From Leptobacterium_A meishanense (GTDB lineage Bacteria; Bacteroidota; Bacteroidia; Flavobacteriales; Flavobacteriaceae), in contig NZ_JBBEXE010000005.1 in assembly GCF_037645805.1 (NCBI RefSeq), positions 248,001-312,000 of the forward strand: a stretch of 64,000 nt of DNA, given 5' to 3'. Both the position numbers and the translations under genes were made by a program. Below, piece after piece: positions 39,001 to 45,388 of the stretch. Below the pieces are notes generated by a model that did not search any database, had not been told where the DNA came from, and saw only the letters and a list, made by a program, of their open reading frames with translations. Positions within the stretch are counted from its first letter, which is position 1. The number at the start of each line of letters is the position of its first letter.

Positions 39001-39851
39001 ATTTGCCGGATACCGGTTTTGTACAAGGGCAAACGCTATTTACAAATCTTGCCGGAGGGTTTACGTATGTCGTATTGGTTCAAGACGCCAATGGTTGCGA
39101 AAGCCAAATAGTAGCAGAATTAGATGCCGGGGTAGCTATTAATGCAAATCCGGTGGTCGAAAGTATTTGTACCACAAATGTCCCTACAAATAATATAACG
39201 GTTACTGTAGACCCAAGCGTTGAAAATGATGTTATGTATGCATTGGATTCTAATGATGATAATGACTTACAGCTTAGCAACACATTCAACGACATAGCCC
39301 CCGGAACCCATTTTGTAAGAGTGGTGCACACAAATTCTTGTGAGCAGACCGTAACATTTACTATTGAAGCAATAGAGCCTTTAGGTTTAACAGCTGTACA
39401 AGGTACTATTAACGAAATTGTAGCCACTGCATTCGGAGGAGTCGGTGGTTATGAATATTATTTTAACGATTATTATAATGGCAATGATAACAGCTATTTT
39501 ATAAGTGAAACAGGGGATTATGACGTAAGGGTCGTAGATGCCAATGGTTGTGTTGCTTTAGCAACCATCTTCATGGAGTTTATTGATATTGAATTCCCTG
39601 ACTTCTTCACCCCGGATGGGGATGGAAACAATGATTTTTGGCAACCACGAAATACAGAAGGCTTTCCAAACGTTATAAGTAAGATCTATGACCGGTATGG
39701 CCGATTGGTTGCCGAACTAAGACAAGACGAGGCTTGGTTGGGAACTTATAATGGCACGCCATTGCCAACAGGGGATTATTGGTATGTGGTAAAATTATAT
39801 GGCGAAAACGACGATCGGGAATTTGTGGGGCATTTTACACTATACCGATAA
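30030..39851 (+). CDS. sprB: SprB-like giant cell-surface adhesin (gliding motility, T9SS substrate)
   Basis: A 3273-residue secreted protein, about half the length of F. johnsoniae SprB (about 6500). The signal peptide ends near residue 28 (YSQ). An N-terminal domain (about 30-385) includes YAGLYWSAVYRY and a GGGSAGWTIVIVYENP segment. A DUF11-like fibre domain lies near 389-520. About 27 SprB repeats of about 80-100 residues follow (roughly 910-3185), each with an early Cys, GG.xPYxY..., F.GL.xGxYxxxVxD..GC, and a Cys near the end. The final type B T9SS signal has FFTPDGDGNNDFW, IYDRYGR and GDYWYVVKL. SprB filaments move along the cell surface during gliding and bind polysaccharide. The gene overlaps sprD (ATGA) and is followed 6 bp later by sprF. 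No frameshift is seen over 9.8 kb. Confidence 0.85.
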   Translation: MIKTYQYPKHPIRLLACIFFASYVASYSQVANPFDIRYQNNVKGEITFISNNILNRLSGPGDNDPNQAPNDPYNLTGNASWYNDWFNMRYIDVDTDASTFSSSSATLSIPDPNCSRIVYAGLYWSAVYRYNEGFSTFPGNGDGIRENDFNQVKLRVPGGVYQDITADEIIFDGLGDPDFGVNSPYTCYADVTSILTALPNPDGEYFVGNIRATNGYINGGGSAGWTIVIVYENPTLPGKFITTFDGFAGVDSGTGVVDVDYTGFNTLPAPLPVRANLSILTLEGDNRITGDQLAIRANSNPSFTQLSNTVNPATNFFNANITIDDAIVTTRNPNSINTLGHDADRFAISNPLNSVIPNDETAATLRISSTGDRYYVYFNALDVEIIEPLINLSKTVEDGAGNDIGGGGVSLGQEIVYVLNFQNVGNDDATNYTIRDVFPPNVVFPPNGTIQAGDVIFPAPLSATEEVTYVFDPVTNEITFSIPDGYIEIGDPEYEIRIKVRVVDSCSELRDACSNIIQNQAFSTYQGVLNDNVITDDPSFSGFDNCNFGIPGATNFLTDLDNCDFTRDEVLCGNSITITAGAGFDTYVWTDSAGNVVGNTQSITVSATGTYTVTKTAPAPCLSFDETVNVVLFGNTATNPVIPFADEVATCPNDGDDLPKIFLCGLNDSRFIDTEITDSNNIVWQRLDESSCPAVGIDDCANKNQTCTWIDVKTGNDFNVNQEGEYRLVINYQNGCFNRFYFNVSQNLLSPSVLAEDIICNTPGEIIVTNVPSDYEYSLDPAGPYQTNPVFSINTAGTYTVYIRQQNLGAGSCLFSVPNIDIRERDFSVDLITEDVYCGGTLGSIRVQVNDVNPQYYYEISQGGTVIDNFGPSNDNDYTFSSLNPGTYTVTVNTDDGCVFTGNTTIRDFSDLALTATVSQNVSCREGNIQMNASGGQTPYNYAIYSYNGVLVDPADYQFQTSVIFDVLLGEQGTYEFIVVDRNNCTAVSNPVTIIVEPDAEYTSTITDISCFGANDGSIIYTLINDNGFNVTFSIDGGPFLSSGNFTGLAPGDHEVIVRLVKGNRTCDFPETHTITEPPQITGNAALTQDYTCISNGVIEVQNASGGVPPYEYSLNGGAFQASAIFNGLTDGNYNNITIRDANGCTTIVAPVVIDPLNPITDITFNTSAISCGADTSTVTLTPVGGTAPFIYEITAPAGSIINNGSNNTFTNLDAGTYTFFVTDNEGCTYQENLTIDPLVPLGIIASKVNDETCLGSADGALTFTVSNFNGSYTYSVNGGAPITTTNATVTLTGLAPGNYTIVVNDPAGPFCTATSSTITINAPPSDLSLVASISPITCTTQGSITANASGGWGGYEYQLTGPVTVPYQNNNTFSGLTAGNYTVSVRDSQGCEEFVNAVLVAATPPDLAIAANDLCYDPTVGLTITATITSGGQAPFQYNINGGAFQNSNTFTGLTPGTYTISVVDQLNCTDSETLIINPALTAVAVLTKDLDCSPIPDASISINVTDGYPPYIYEVSNDGGVNYAFIAGSPYTTNAAGDYQFRVTDSQGCVVETNVITVTPALNPLAPTIVTQNPLCNGDTNGSIVVTLDTSQGVPPFEVSIDGGATFFNQTSFFGLGAGNYDVVVRDSKLCLSPVTNVALTAPPALTATETITPITCDPVLGNVLGGIDVTLMGLGTPNYTYSLLDSGNNVLQTFGATNAISHSFTGLDFGNYYIVITDANSCEYRSGPHQVASPPDDLDIDTTIPVVNCVTGATINIEVIGGVGPFGIRIYNSGAPFGALNGLPVSSGIPERNHQINGLVPGVSYVFEVIDTSTNCTYIEQADPVPNPFAVTVNADDIQNVSCFGNADGGVTFTATGYTGTSLEYQIFEQLTNNPVTVPVNVGPVAVGGPYTDTINNLPPGDYYVLVTETDPVPASNQCSASASFRIEGPAAPLAIIATSTPANCLDVGQINATASGGWGNYEFELRQGAAIITPYNPSGVFTNLATGNYDVFVQDDEGCEVSTPVFVDVDTPPTITSIDVSDQCTSTTGIFTIDINTTNGLAPLSYSIDGVTFVSSSSFVLATGSYTVTVRDANGCTDTEAVDIFPALDLSVAITAQPSCLNNDGSITATGSGGSGNLANYQYELLDALNNVLQTNNTGVFNGLQGGINYSVRFLDLTVGIPPCTIQEAISLEVATPVTLLPTDFTHITCNGANDGTITVNLQPAPANDNPPYSYTVDNGIDPPITQSTNIFTGLNPGNYTITVTSNRGCVDADNVILNEPLPLAATAIVTAEFACNPDNTTNAATITATATLGTGTSTGSYSFSIDGINFFSNGDENYTFDVATPGAYTITVRDDNACETTVPVNVNPLVTFTIDGITQATPITCANPETVQVAISGGSGDFTYELLPSGPVQVNNNSFNLPVPDTYTFQVTDNVTGCFSTISYTVLPFDFLDINAATVANITCFGDIDGIVDLTVTGYTGTYDYEVRDLTNALVAGGNDTAPGTIQITNLPSGTFTVTVTETQTPFCQEVTNVITVNSPSAPLAMVSDITNDLSCADNDGQITVTASGGWGSYEYELTGPVTIPYQANNVFSGLTAGNYTISVRDANGCIVNDVETLVLPTLIVASAVQEDGILCAGNATASIRVTATGGAPGIDLTANYQYILNFLDNAGNIIASSTAQNTDLFTDLPAGNYSVTVLDALNCGMTTTPVTIGEPTEVLASLALQTSPTCLIGAEVQLSAAGGTGPYSYSLDGTTFSGNFASSITLPVAVGNYQYYVRDTNGCVSSLSNQVSIDIIPPLAIVPETTVDINCNGEATGLIQVAASGGLGSYLFTLLADDQVTEVRPPQTDDIFSGLFAGDYYVRVESNDCVELSERITIAQGVPLTAREPVVVNPLCSDDTGRISIQLDGGTGVYQFAISPNLNEFQQENTFDNLTPGMYTIVAQDSNGCRPFTFQREIVAPQQLSGSVVNIQPEFCAGDNDGFVEVGITGGAPPYATRLVSNNPNLPDTGFVQGQTLFTNLAGGFTYVVLVQDANGCESQIVAELDAGVAINANPVVESICTTNVPTNNITVTVDPSVENDVMYALDSNDDNDLQLSNTFNDIAPGTHFVRVVHTNSCEQTVTFTIEAIEPLGLTAVQGTINEIVATAFGGVGGYEYYFNDYYNGNDNSYFISETGDYDVRVVDANGCVALATIFMEFIDIEFPDFFTPDGDGNNDFWQPRNTEGFPNVISKIYDRYGRLVAELRQDEAWLGTYNGTPLPTGDYWYVVKLYGENDDREFVGHFTLYR
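32767..39590 (+). repeat. SprB repeat tract with seven-domain (about 1.8 kb) super-repeat
   Basis: About 27 cysteine-bracketed domains lie in tandem. Corresponding landmarks recur every seventh domain. The ASGGWG/AFGGVG motif starts at 34074, 35901, 37683 and 39429 (steps 1827, 1782, 1746). The Cys codon before LG/FG..DG lies at 33789, 35565 and 37374 (steps 1776, 1809). Domains 6 and 20 are the most alike (SGGWG-YEY-LTGPVT-PYQ, FSGLTAGNYT-SVRD). I judged this by eye from the translation. Confidence 0.75.
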
Positions 39852-39857
39852 CAACCT

Positions 39858-40814
39858 ATGCAAACCATGAGAAAGACACTAATCGCTTTCATTTTTTGTT
39901 GTGTAATGTTTACGTCACATTCACAGGAGCTTACTTTGCCAACTTTTACACAATATCTGGCGGACAATGCTTTTGTGATATCGCCTACCTATGCCGGTAT
40001 TGGCGACTATATAAAAATCCGGTTGAACGGGTTGACACAATGGGTGGGTGTAAAGGATGCGCCCGATACACAATCGCTGGCCGCTGATGTCCGCATAGGA
40101 AACCGATCAGGAATTGGCGGGTTGTTTTATAATGACCGGAATGGGAACACCCGTCAATCAGGGGCGCGGATTTCTTTTGCACATCATCTTACGATTGACC
40201 CATATGACGATCATTACCTTTCTTTTGGGTTATCATATAACCTCAATTTATTCCGAATTGATATTGAAAATTTTGATCCCAACAACCCGGATCCTTCGGT
40301 AACAGATGACCGTTCGACCACCAATCATAATTTTGACGTGGGTGTGTTGTACCGGTTAAAAAACTTTTATCTAAGTGTAAATGCTTCTAATATTCTAAAC
40401 AAAGACTTGAATTTATTTGCTATTTCTGAACCCAACAGACTTCGTAATTATTATGTTTATTCCGGGTATAAATGGAAAAAATCCAAAAATAGTGATTTGG
40501 AGATTGAGCCATCTGTTTTCTTCCAGCTATTTGAAAATGACGGCCGTTCTAGTACCGATTTTAATATAAAAGTGCGTTATTATGACTTTGAAGATTATTA
40601 TTGGGCGGGCATTTCATACCGTTTTTTAAACGATCAGTTTTTTGACCCTTTAAATGTCGGGCCCATGGTCGGGCTTAAAAAAAGCAACTTTTACTTCGCT
40701 TATTCATATCAACTCATCCTTAATGAAATTTCCGGGTTTAATTCCGGAACGCATATGATTACCGTTGGGGTTGACCTTCTTCAAGGTATTAGTAATTGTA
40801 GTTGTACTTATTAA
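39858..40814 (+). CDS. sprF: SprF-like PorP/SprF family type IX secretion protein
   Basis: A 318-residue outer-membrane protein with a signal peptide (about 1-23, ending SHS-Q) and a PorP/SprF barrel domain. Marks include LPTFTQYLADNAFVISPTYAG, LNGLTQWVGVKDAPDTQSLA, RSGIGGLFYNDRNG, LSFGLSYNLNLFRID and a strand-rich end (SYQLILNEISGFNSGTHMITVGVDLL). In F. johnsoniae SprF is needed for secretion of SprB, and PorP-like proteins pair with type B signals. The gene follows sprB by 6 bp, matching that functional link. The protein ends in a short CSC tail. A nested palindromic element downstream probably ends the operon. Confidence 0.9.
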   Translation: MQTMRKTLIAFIFCCVMFTSHSQELTLPTFTQYLADNAFVISPTYAGIGDYIKIRLNGLTQWVGVKDAPDTQSLAADVRIGNRSGIGGLFYNDRNGNTRQSGARISFAHHLTIDPYDDHYLSFGLSYNLNLFRIDIENFDPNNPDPSVTDDRSTTNHNFDVGVLYRLKNFYLSVNASNILNKDLNLFAISEPNRLRNYYVYSGYKWKKSKNSDLEIEPSVFFQLFENDGRSSTDFNIKVRYYDFEDYYWAGISYRFLNDQFFDPLNVGPMVGLKKSNFYFAYSYQLILNEISGFNSGTHMITVGVDLLQGISNCSCTY

Positions 40815-40877
40815 GTACTTTTAATGGTACTATATTCTTGTTCTATGTATTTTTGTAAAAATAAATATTTAGACTTA

Positions 40878-41005
40878 GGGCTGCCTGAAAAGCTATAAAA
40901 GTTCCAAATATGTCATATTGAGCGCAGTCGAAATATTTGGTTATTAACCATATAAAATTCTCGACTGCGCTCGAATTGACAAAAAAGCCCCTTTTCAGGC
41001 AGCCC
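40878..41005. repeat. Nested palindromic intergenic element (128 bp)
   Basis: Three inverted repeats are nested. The outer arms at 40878-40892 and 40991-41005 are a perfect 15-bp match (GGGCTGCCTGAAAAG and its complement). The inner arms at 40911-40931 and 40961-40981 share the core GAGCGCAGTCGA. The central palindrome TGGTTATTAACCA is at 40938-40950. The core is a sequence I associate with widespread intergenic repeats in Flavobacteria. The transcript could fold into one long hairpin, so it may also end the spr operon. It has no open reading frame. Confidence 0.75.
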
Positions 41006-41022
41006 GATTAAAAAGAAATTTA

Positions 41023-41394
41023 GTGGGGATCATCAAAATCAAAAACATACAAGTATACGCATATCATGGTTGCTTGGCAGAAGAAGGAAAAATAGGCAGT
41101 GACTATCGGGTGGATATTGCTGTGTATGCGAACTTGCAACAGTCTGCTAAAACAGACGTTTTAAGAGATACAGTAGATTATGTGCATATTAACCGAATTG
41201 TAAAGGAGGAAATGGCTATTCGATCTAAATTATTGGAACATGTAGCCAAGCGTATTTTAAAACGTATTTTTAAGGAGCTTTCTATTGCAGAAAAAGCCAT
41301 TGTAGAAGTTTCTAAAATAAACCCCCCCATGGGTGGAAATGTGGAAATGGTGACCATAGAAATGGCATTAACCCGCCATGATTTTTCTATGTAG
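41023..41394 (+). CDS. folB: Dihydroneopterin aldolase
   Basis: A 123-residue folate-pathway enzyme that cleaves 7,8-dihydroneopterin to 6-hydroxymethyl-dihydropterin and glycolaldehyde. Family features are IKIKNIQVYAYHGCLAEEG near residue 4, the DTVDYVHINRIV segment near 49 with the conserved Tyr, SKLLEHVAKRI near 67 with the Glu-His pair, and KINPPMGG near 98. The initiator appears to be GTG at 41023, because there is no suitably placed ATG and conservation begins within a few residues. The gene stands alone, starting 17 bp after the palindromic element. Confidence 0.92.
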   Translation: MGIIKIKNIQVYAYHGCLAEEGKIGSDYRVDIAVYANLQQSAKTDVLRDTVDYVHINRIVKEEMAIRSKLLEHVAKRILKRIFKELSIAEKAIVEVSKINPPMGGNVEMVTIEMALTRHDFSM

Positions 41395-41439
41395 CAATTC
41401 TTATGTGACTTGCTATAAGCATATTTTTAATAAAATTAC

Positions 41440-41447
41440 TACATTTG
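41440..41447 (+). promoter_or_regulatory. Candidate -7 promoter element for tRNA-Cys
   Basis: TACATTTG is a perfect TAnnTTTG match 14 bp before the mature 5' end of the tRNA. A TTG at 41410-41412 is 27 bp upstream, longer than the usual spacing, so the -33 box is uncertain. Confidence 0.5.
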
Positions 41448-41461
41448 CCAACCAATAATAG

Positions 41462-41532
41462 GGCATCGTGGCCGAGTGGCTAGGCAGAGGTCTGCAAAAC
41501 CTTGTACAGCGGTTCGAATCCGCTCGATGCCT
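41462..41532 (+). tRNA. tRNA-Cys (anticodon GCA)
   Basis: A complete cloverleaf can be folded. Acceptor GGCATCG (41462-41468) pairs with CGATGCC (41525-41531), and U73 at 41532 is the expected cysteine identity base. The D stem is GCC/GGC. The anticodon stem is GAGGT/ACCTT with loop CTGCAAA giving anticodon GCA. The variable loop has 4 bases, and the T stem AGCGG/CCGCT has loop TTCGAAT. The 3' CCA is not encoded (CAA follows), so it must be added. It is followed at once by a terminator. Confidence 0.95.
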
Positions 41533-41536
41533 CAAG

Positions 41537-41563
41537 GAGCCTCTAATGAGGCTCTAATTTTTC
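41537..41563 (+). terminator. Intrinsic terminator after tRNA-Cys
   Basis: GAGCCTC (41537-41543), loop TAAT and GAGGCTC (41548-41554) form a 7-bp GC-rich stem followed by TAATTTTT. It starts 5 bp after the tRNA and abuts the stop codon of the convergent LysE-family gene. Confidence 0.85.
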
Positions 41564-42243
41564 CTTATTTCTTCAATCACATTTTTGATGTCTTCTTTCT
41601 GATCTGGAAATAACCCTTGAGCAATTAATGCCACTCCAAAAACCATTAACACTATACTAATGGCTTTTTTTATTTTATAGATTCTTTTTTTAGTTAGTTT
41701 ATTTTTTAACTGCTTTGCAAGCATAATTTTTATAATATCAACCAAAAGATAGGTAATTATAATAGTGGAGAAAAAAGTAACAATCCTATTTGGGTTCATT
41801 TCTAATTTGGGCCCAAAAATAACAATAATCCCCAACCAAAATCCAAGTACCCCAATATTGATAAAATTGAGAATAAATCCTTTTAAAAAAAGTTCTAAGT
41901 AATTTTTCTTTGATATCGCTTCTATATCCTCTTGTTCTTCCTGTTGTAACTTATGATAGTCTTTTTTGTTTTTAATAAAAGAAATAATACCATATAACAA
42001 CAATAGCACGCCTCCTAAAATAAATAGTCCGGGATCGTCTTTAAGTTTTTCTAAGAGTTTATTAGTACTATAGTACGCAATAAGAATAAAGAATACATCG
42101 GCTAAAACCACACCAATATCAAATACAAAAGCAGCTCTAAAGCCTTTTATAGCACCTGTTTCCAACAGCACAAAAAATACGGGGCCTATAGTAAAAGCCA
42201 GTACTATCCCCCAAGGCAATGCTGCTAGTACATCATGAACCAT
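41554..42243 (-). CDS. LysE-family amino-acid exporter
   Basis: A 229-residue membrane protein with about six hydrophobic segments (approx. 5-30, 38-62, 71-88, 115-140, 150-170, 190-212). The first carries the LysE/RhtB-type sequence ALPWGIVLAFTIGPVFFVLLE with its conserved Gly-Pro. A charged loop (KKDYHKLQQEEQEDIEAISKK near 90-112) splits the two halves. Family members export amino acids or other small solutes; the substrate is not predictable here. The start follows 43 bp after the DUF2807 gene stop on the same strand, so the two may share a transcript. Confidence 0.85.
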   Translation of the reverse strand: MVHDVLAALPWGIVLAFTIGPVFFVLLETGAIKGFRAAFVFDIGVVLADVFFILIAYYSTNKLLEKLKDDPGLFILGGVLLLLYGIISFIKNKKDYHKLQQEEQEDIEAISKKNYLELFLKGFILNFINIGVLGFWLGIIVIFGPKLEMNPNRIVTFFSTIIITYLLVDIIKIMLAKQLKNKLTKKRIYKIKKAISIVLMVFGVALIAQGLFPDQKEDIKNVIEEIRKN

Positions 42244-42286
42244 GTATTAATTGATTTTAGGTTCCTTCCTCTATAGGAACACTTTT

Positions 42287-42961
42287 TTATTGCTCTATAA
42301 TTTTACCGCCCAAGAATTTTTTCTTTTCAATTACCTTTGGTTTCCCATAAATACGAACGGTGCCGCCTGCTTTTACAGAAGCTTCTACATATTCCGAAGC
42401 ATTTACATAGGCAACCCCTCCCGCATTTACGTTTACAGTAGATTGTTCTGTTATTAATTTATCTGCTTCATAGGTGCCGCCTGTATTAATGGTAATGTCC
42501 TGGTTTTTTGCATATCCGGTTGCTGTTATCCTACCTCCGGTCACTGTTTTTGCATCTACCCGTTGTACATTTAAATCCACTTCTATTTTACCTCCTTCTT
42601 GGGCACGAAGCTCTATGTTTACTTGTTCTATTTTATCTTCTAAAGCAATGGATGCATTTTCATTGGCGTCTAGAAGGCTTAATCGTCCATTATAATATAT
42701 TTTAGCAAAGGTTTTATGGCCTCCAAAGACTTTATCTATTTCCATGCGTATTTTTAACCTGCCTCGATTATTTACAATAGCAACTTTATCTATATCTTCT
42801 CCGGTAATAACTACTTTATTTTCGTCAGATTTAATGAGTTCTGCGGAAATACCGTCAAAAACTTTTAATTCGTCAAAACTACCTATTTCTTTTTCTAATT
42901 TTCCTTGTGAAAAGGTTATTATGGTTATAAAAAATACCAGAAAATTGACTATTATTTTCAT
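42287..42961 (-). CDS. Head-GIN (DUF2807) domain exported protein
   Basis: A 224-residue exported protein with a signal peptide (MKIIVNFLVFFITIITFSQG). A beta-helix-like domain of repeated short strands follows: FDELKVFDGISAELIKSDENK near 28, VNIELRAQEGGKIEVDLNVQ near 113, and GGTYEADKLITEQSTVNVNAGGVAYV near 160. This is the DUF2807/head-GIN family of Bacteroidetes, thought to be a cell-surface or periplasmic adhesin-like domain with no known enzyme activity. It lies upstream of the LysE-family gene and downstream of rnr, 90 bp apart. Confidence 0.85.
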   Translation of the reverse strand: MKIIVNFLVFFITIITFSQGKLEKEIGSFDELKVFDGISAELIKSDENKVVITGEDIDKVAIVNNRGRLKIRMEIDKVFGGHKTFAKIYYNGRLSLLDANENASIALEDKIEQVNIELRAQEGGKIEVDLNVQRVDAKTVTGGRITATGYAKNQDITINTGGTYEADKLITEQSTVNVNAGGVAYVNASEYVEASVKAGGTVRIYGKPKVIEKKKFLGGKIIEQ

Positions 42962-43051
42962 AAAATTTAATTTTAAATATGATTATTGGTTGTTTATAAG
43001 CTAAAATTATACCAAGTATTGTAATAAATGAAATGATTTAGGTATAAATTT

Positions 43052-45250
43052 TCAGGAATGGGGTTTTTCGTTTTTTCCTAACAGCTCAAAATCGAGATGA
43101 CGTTTTATTAAATCTGTGTTTTTTACTTTTACTACTACTTCGTCTCCTAATTGATACATATTTTTTGTTGTTTCTCCCACTAATGCATATTGTTTTTCAT
43201 CAAAAATGTAATAGTCATCTCTAATTTCTTTGATCCGGACCATCCCTTCGCATTTATTTTCTATTATTTCTATATAAATTCCCCATTCGGTTACGCCGGA
43301 TATAACCCCTAAAAATTCTTTGTCTTGATGTTCTTGCATATATTTTATCTGCATGTATTTTATAGAATCGCGCTCTGCATTCACAGCAAGATTTTCCATT
43401 TCAGATAAATGCCTGCATTTGTCTTCATATTCTTCTTTGTTTACCGACTTTTTACCATCTAAGTAACTTTGCAATAAACGATGTACCATTACATCGGGAT
43501 AACGACGGATAGGGGAGGTAAAATGTGTGTAATAATCAAATGCCAATCCATAATGGCCGATGTTTTCTGTAGTATATTTTGCTTTACTCATAGTCCGGAT
43601 AGCAAGGGTGTCTATTAAGTTCTGCTCTTTTTTACCATATACTTCCTCTAATAGGTTGTTTAAAGAGCTTGTAATGGTCTTTCTGTCTTTCATGTTTATC
43701 GTGTATCCAAATTTAGAAATAACCCCTTGTAAGAGTATTAATTTTTCGTCATTAGGCTCATCATGTACCCGGTATACAAATGTAGGTTCCGGATTTCGTT
43801 TTCCTATAAATTCAGCTACTTTTCTATTAGCCAGCAACATAAATTCTTCTATAAGTTTGTTGGCATCTTTAGATTCTTTAAAAAAGACACCGGTAGGATC
43901 ATTTTCCTGGTCTAAATGAAATTTTACTTCCACTTTGTCAAAAGATATGGCACCAGCATCCATTCGTCTTTTACGCATTTTTTTAGCCAATCTGTCTAAA
44001 ACGAGTATCGCATCTACAATAGGTTGTGTTACTTGATATGTTTTATTGGTTATGGAAATTTCTTCTGGGATATTATTACTTTCGGTTTCTATAATATGTT
44101 GTGCTTCTTCGTAGGAAAATCGTTGGTCAGAATAGGTAACAGTCCTTCCAAACCATTGTTTGACAACATCGGCTTTATTGTCCATCTCAAAAACAGAAGA
44201 AAAGGTATATTTTTCTTCATTTGGACGAAGAGAACATGCATTATTTGACAATATTTCAGGGAGCATGGGTACTACACGGTCTACTAGATAAATAGAAGTT
44301 CCTCTATTATAAGCTTCTTCATCTAAAACAGTTCCTGGGGTTACATAGTGAGACACATCTGCTATATGAATACCTATTTCGTAATTTCCGTTATCTAATG
44401 TTTTAAATGAAAGTGCATCGTCAAAATCTTTGGCATCTTTTGGGTCTATGGTAAAGGTAAGCGTATCCCGCATATCCCTTCGTTTGCTAATTTCTTCAGT
44501 AGTAATAGATGTATCTAATTTGTTGGCATAATGTGTTACTTCTTCCGGGAACCGATATGGTAATCCATACTCAGCAAGTATAGCATGCATCTCCGTGTGG
44601 TGTTCTCCTGGTTTTCCTAAAACTTCAATTACTTCGCCATAAGGTGATGATGCTTTATCAGGCCAATCGGTAATCTCTACCAATACTTTATCTCCTTCTT
44701 CTGCCTTATTTATTTTATTTTTCGGAATAAAAATATCTGTGTACATTCTAAAGTCTGCTGTTAATACAAATGCAAAGTTTTTTTGCATTTGTATTACACC
44801 TACAAATGATGTTTTTGCCCTTTTTATAATTTTAGTGACTTCGCCTTCTAACTTTTTTCCTTTTCTTCTTGGGAACACATAAATCTCCACTTCATCTTTA
44901 TGAAAAGCTTTATTGAATTTACTGTTAGGGATAAAAACATCATCTTCTAAATCTTCACACACTACATACGCATTGCCTCTTGCATTTATTTCTATAATTC
45001 CTGCATAATAGTTTTTAGAAGGAATAGCTTTATATTTTCCTTTAGATACCTCTTCTATTTTCTTTTTTTCTTTGAGTTCACTTAATTTCTTTACGAGAAG
45101 ATTTCTGCCACTGGGATCATTTATGTGTAGCTTCGCTGCTATTTGTTTGTAATTAAATACATTATTATTGTCACTTTCTAAAACAGAAAATATTCCTTTA
45201 GTAATTTCATTTTTTCTCTGTTTTTGACTTCGTTTTTTCTTTTTTGACAT
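43052..45250 (-). CDS. rnr: Ribonuclease R
   Basis: A 732-residue 3'-5' exoribonuclease. I place the start at 45250 (MSKKKKRSQKQRKNE), because the longer in-frame extension to 45358 gives a non-conserved N-terminus. Domains: an N-terminal helical part, cold-shock OB folds (about 75-240), and the RNB catalytic domain with DPKDAKDFDDALSF near 275 holding the metal-binding Asp residues. RRYPDVMVHRL lies near 600, and a C-terminal S1 domain (EFLGVISGVTEWGIYIEI) is followed by a short basic tail. It degrades structured RNA and takes part in RNA quality control. Length fits RNase R rather than RNase II. Confidence 0.95.
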   Translation of the reverse strand: MSKKKKRSQKQRKNEITKGIFSVLESDNNNVFNYKQIAAKLHINDPSGRNLLVKKLSELKEKKKIEEVSKGKYKAIPSKNYYAGIIEINARGNAYVVCEDLEDDVFIPNSKFNKAFHKDEVEIYVFPRRKGKKLEGEVTKIIKRAKTSFVGVIQMQKNFAFVLTADFRMYTDIFIPKNKINKAEEGDKVLVEITDWPDKASSPYGEVIEVLGKPGEHHTEMHAILAEYGLPYRFPEEVTHYANKLDTSITTEEISKRRDMRDTLTFTIDPKDAKDFDDALSFKTLDNGNYEIGIHIADVSHYVTPGTVLDEEAYNRGTSIYLVDRVVPMLPEILSNNACSLRPNEEKYTFSSVFEMDNKADVVKQWFGRTVTYSDQRFSYEEAQHIIETESNNIPEEISITNKTYQVTQPIVDAILVLDRLAKKMRKRRMDAGAISFDKVEVKFHLDQENDPTGVFFKESKDANKLIEEFMLLANRKVAEFIGKRNPEPTFVYRVHDEPNDEKLILLQGVISKFGYTINMKDRKTITSSLNNLLEEVYGKKEQNLIDTLAIRTMSKAKYTTENIGHYGLAFDYYTHFTSPIRRYPDVMVHRLLQSYLDGKKSVNKEEYEDKCRHLSEMENLAVNAERDSIKYMQIKYMQEHQDKEFLGVISGVTEWGIYIEIIENKCEGMVRIKEIRDDYYIFDEKQYALVGETTKNMYQLGDEVVVKVKNTDLIKRHLDFELLGKNEKPHS

Positions 45251-45388
45251 TGTTTTTTTTAATTGGTTGTGAAAAGTACAAAGAAATATATTAGGGTTTA
45301 TTTTTCCTTGAAAAGTTAAAGTTTTATTAAAAAATGTGTAACATTTTAATTTTAACATCGTCTATTAAGTATAAAGAAAACTATAAAA

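Noticed and set aside
30030..39851. Antisense reading frames inside sprB (for example around 31859-32191, 33039-33392 and 35475-35792 on the minus strand)
   Set aside because: They are mirror images of the repetitive, stop-poor coding sequence and show no protein-like composition or start context.
40878..41005. Nested palindromes as an insertion sequence
   Set aside because: There is no transposase frame and the element is only 128 bp; at most it is a non-autonomous repeat.
45251..45358. Longer N-terminus for RNase R
   Set aside because: The extra 36 residues lack family similarity, while MSKKKKRSQ at 45250 is a typical basic start.
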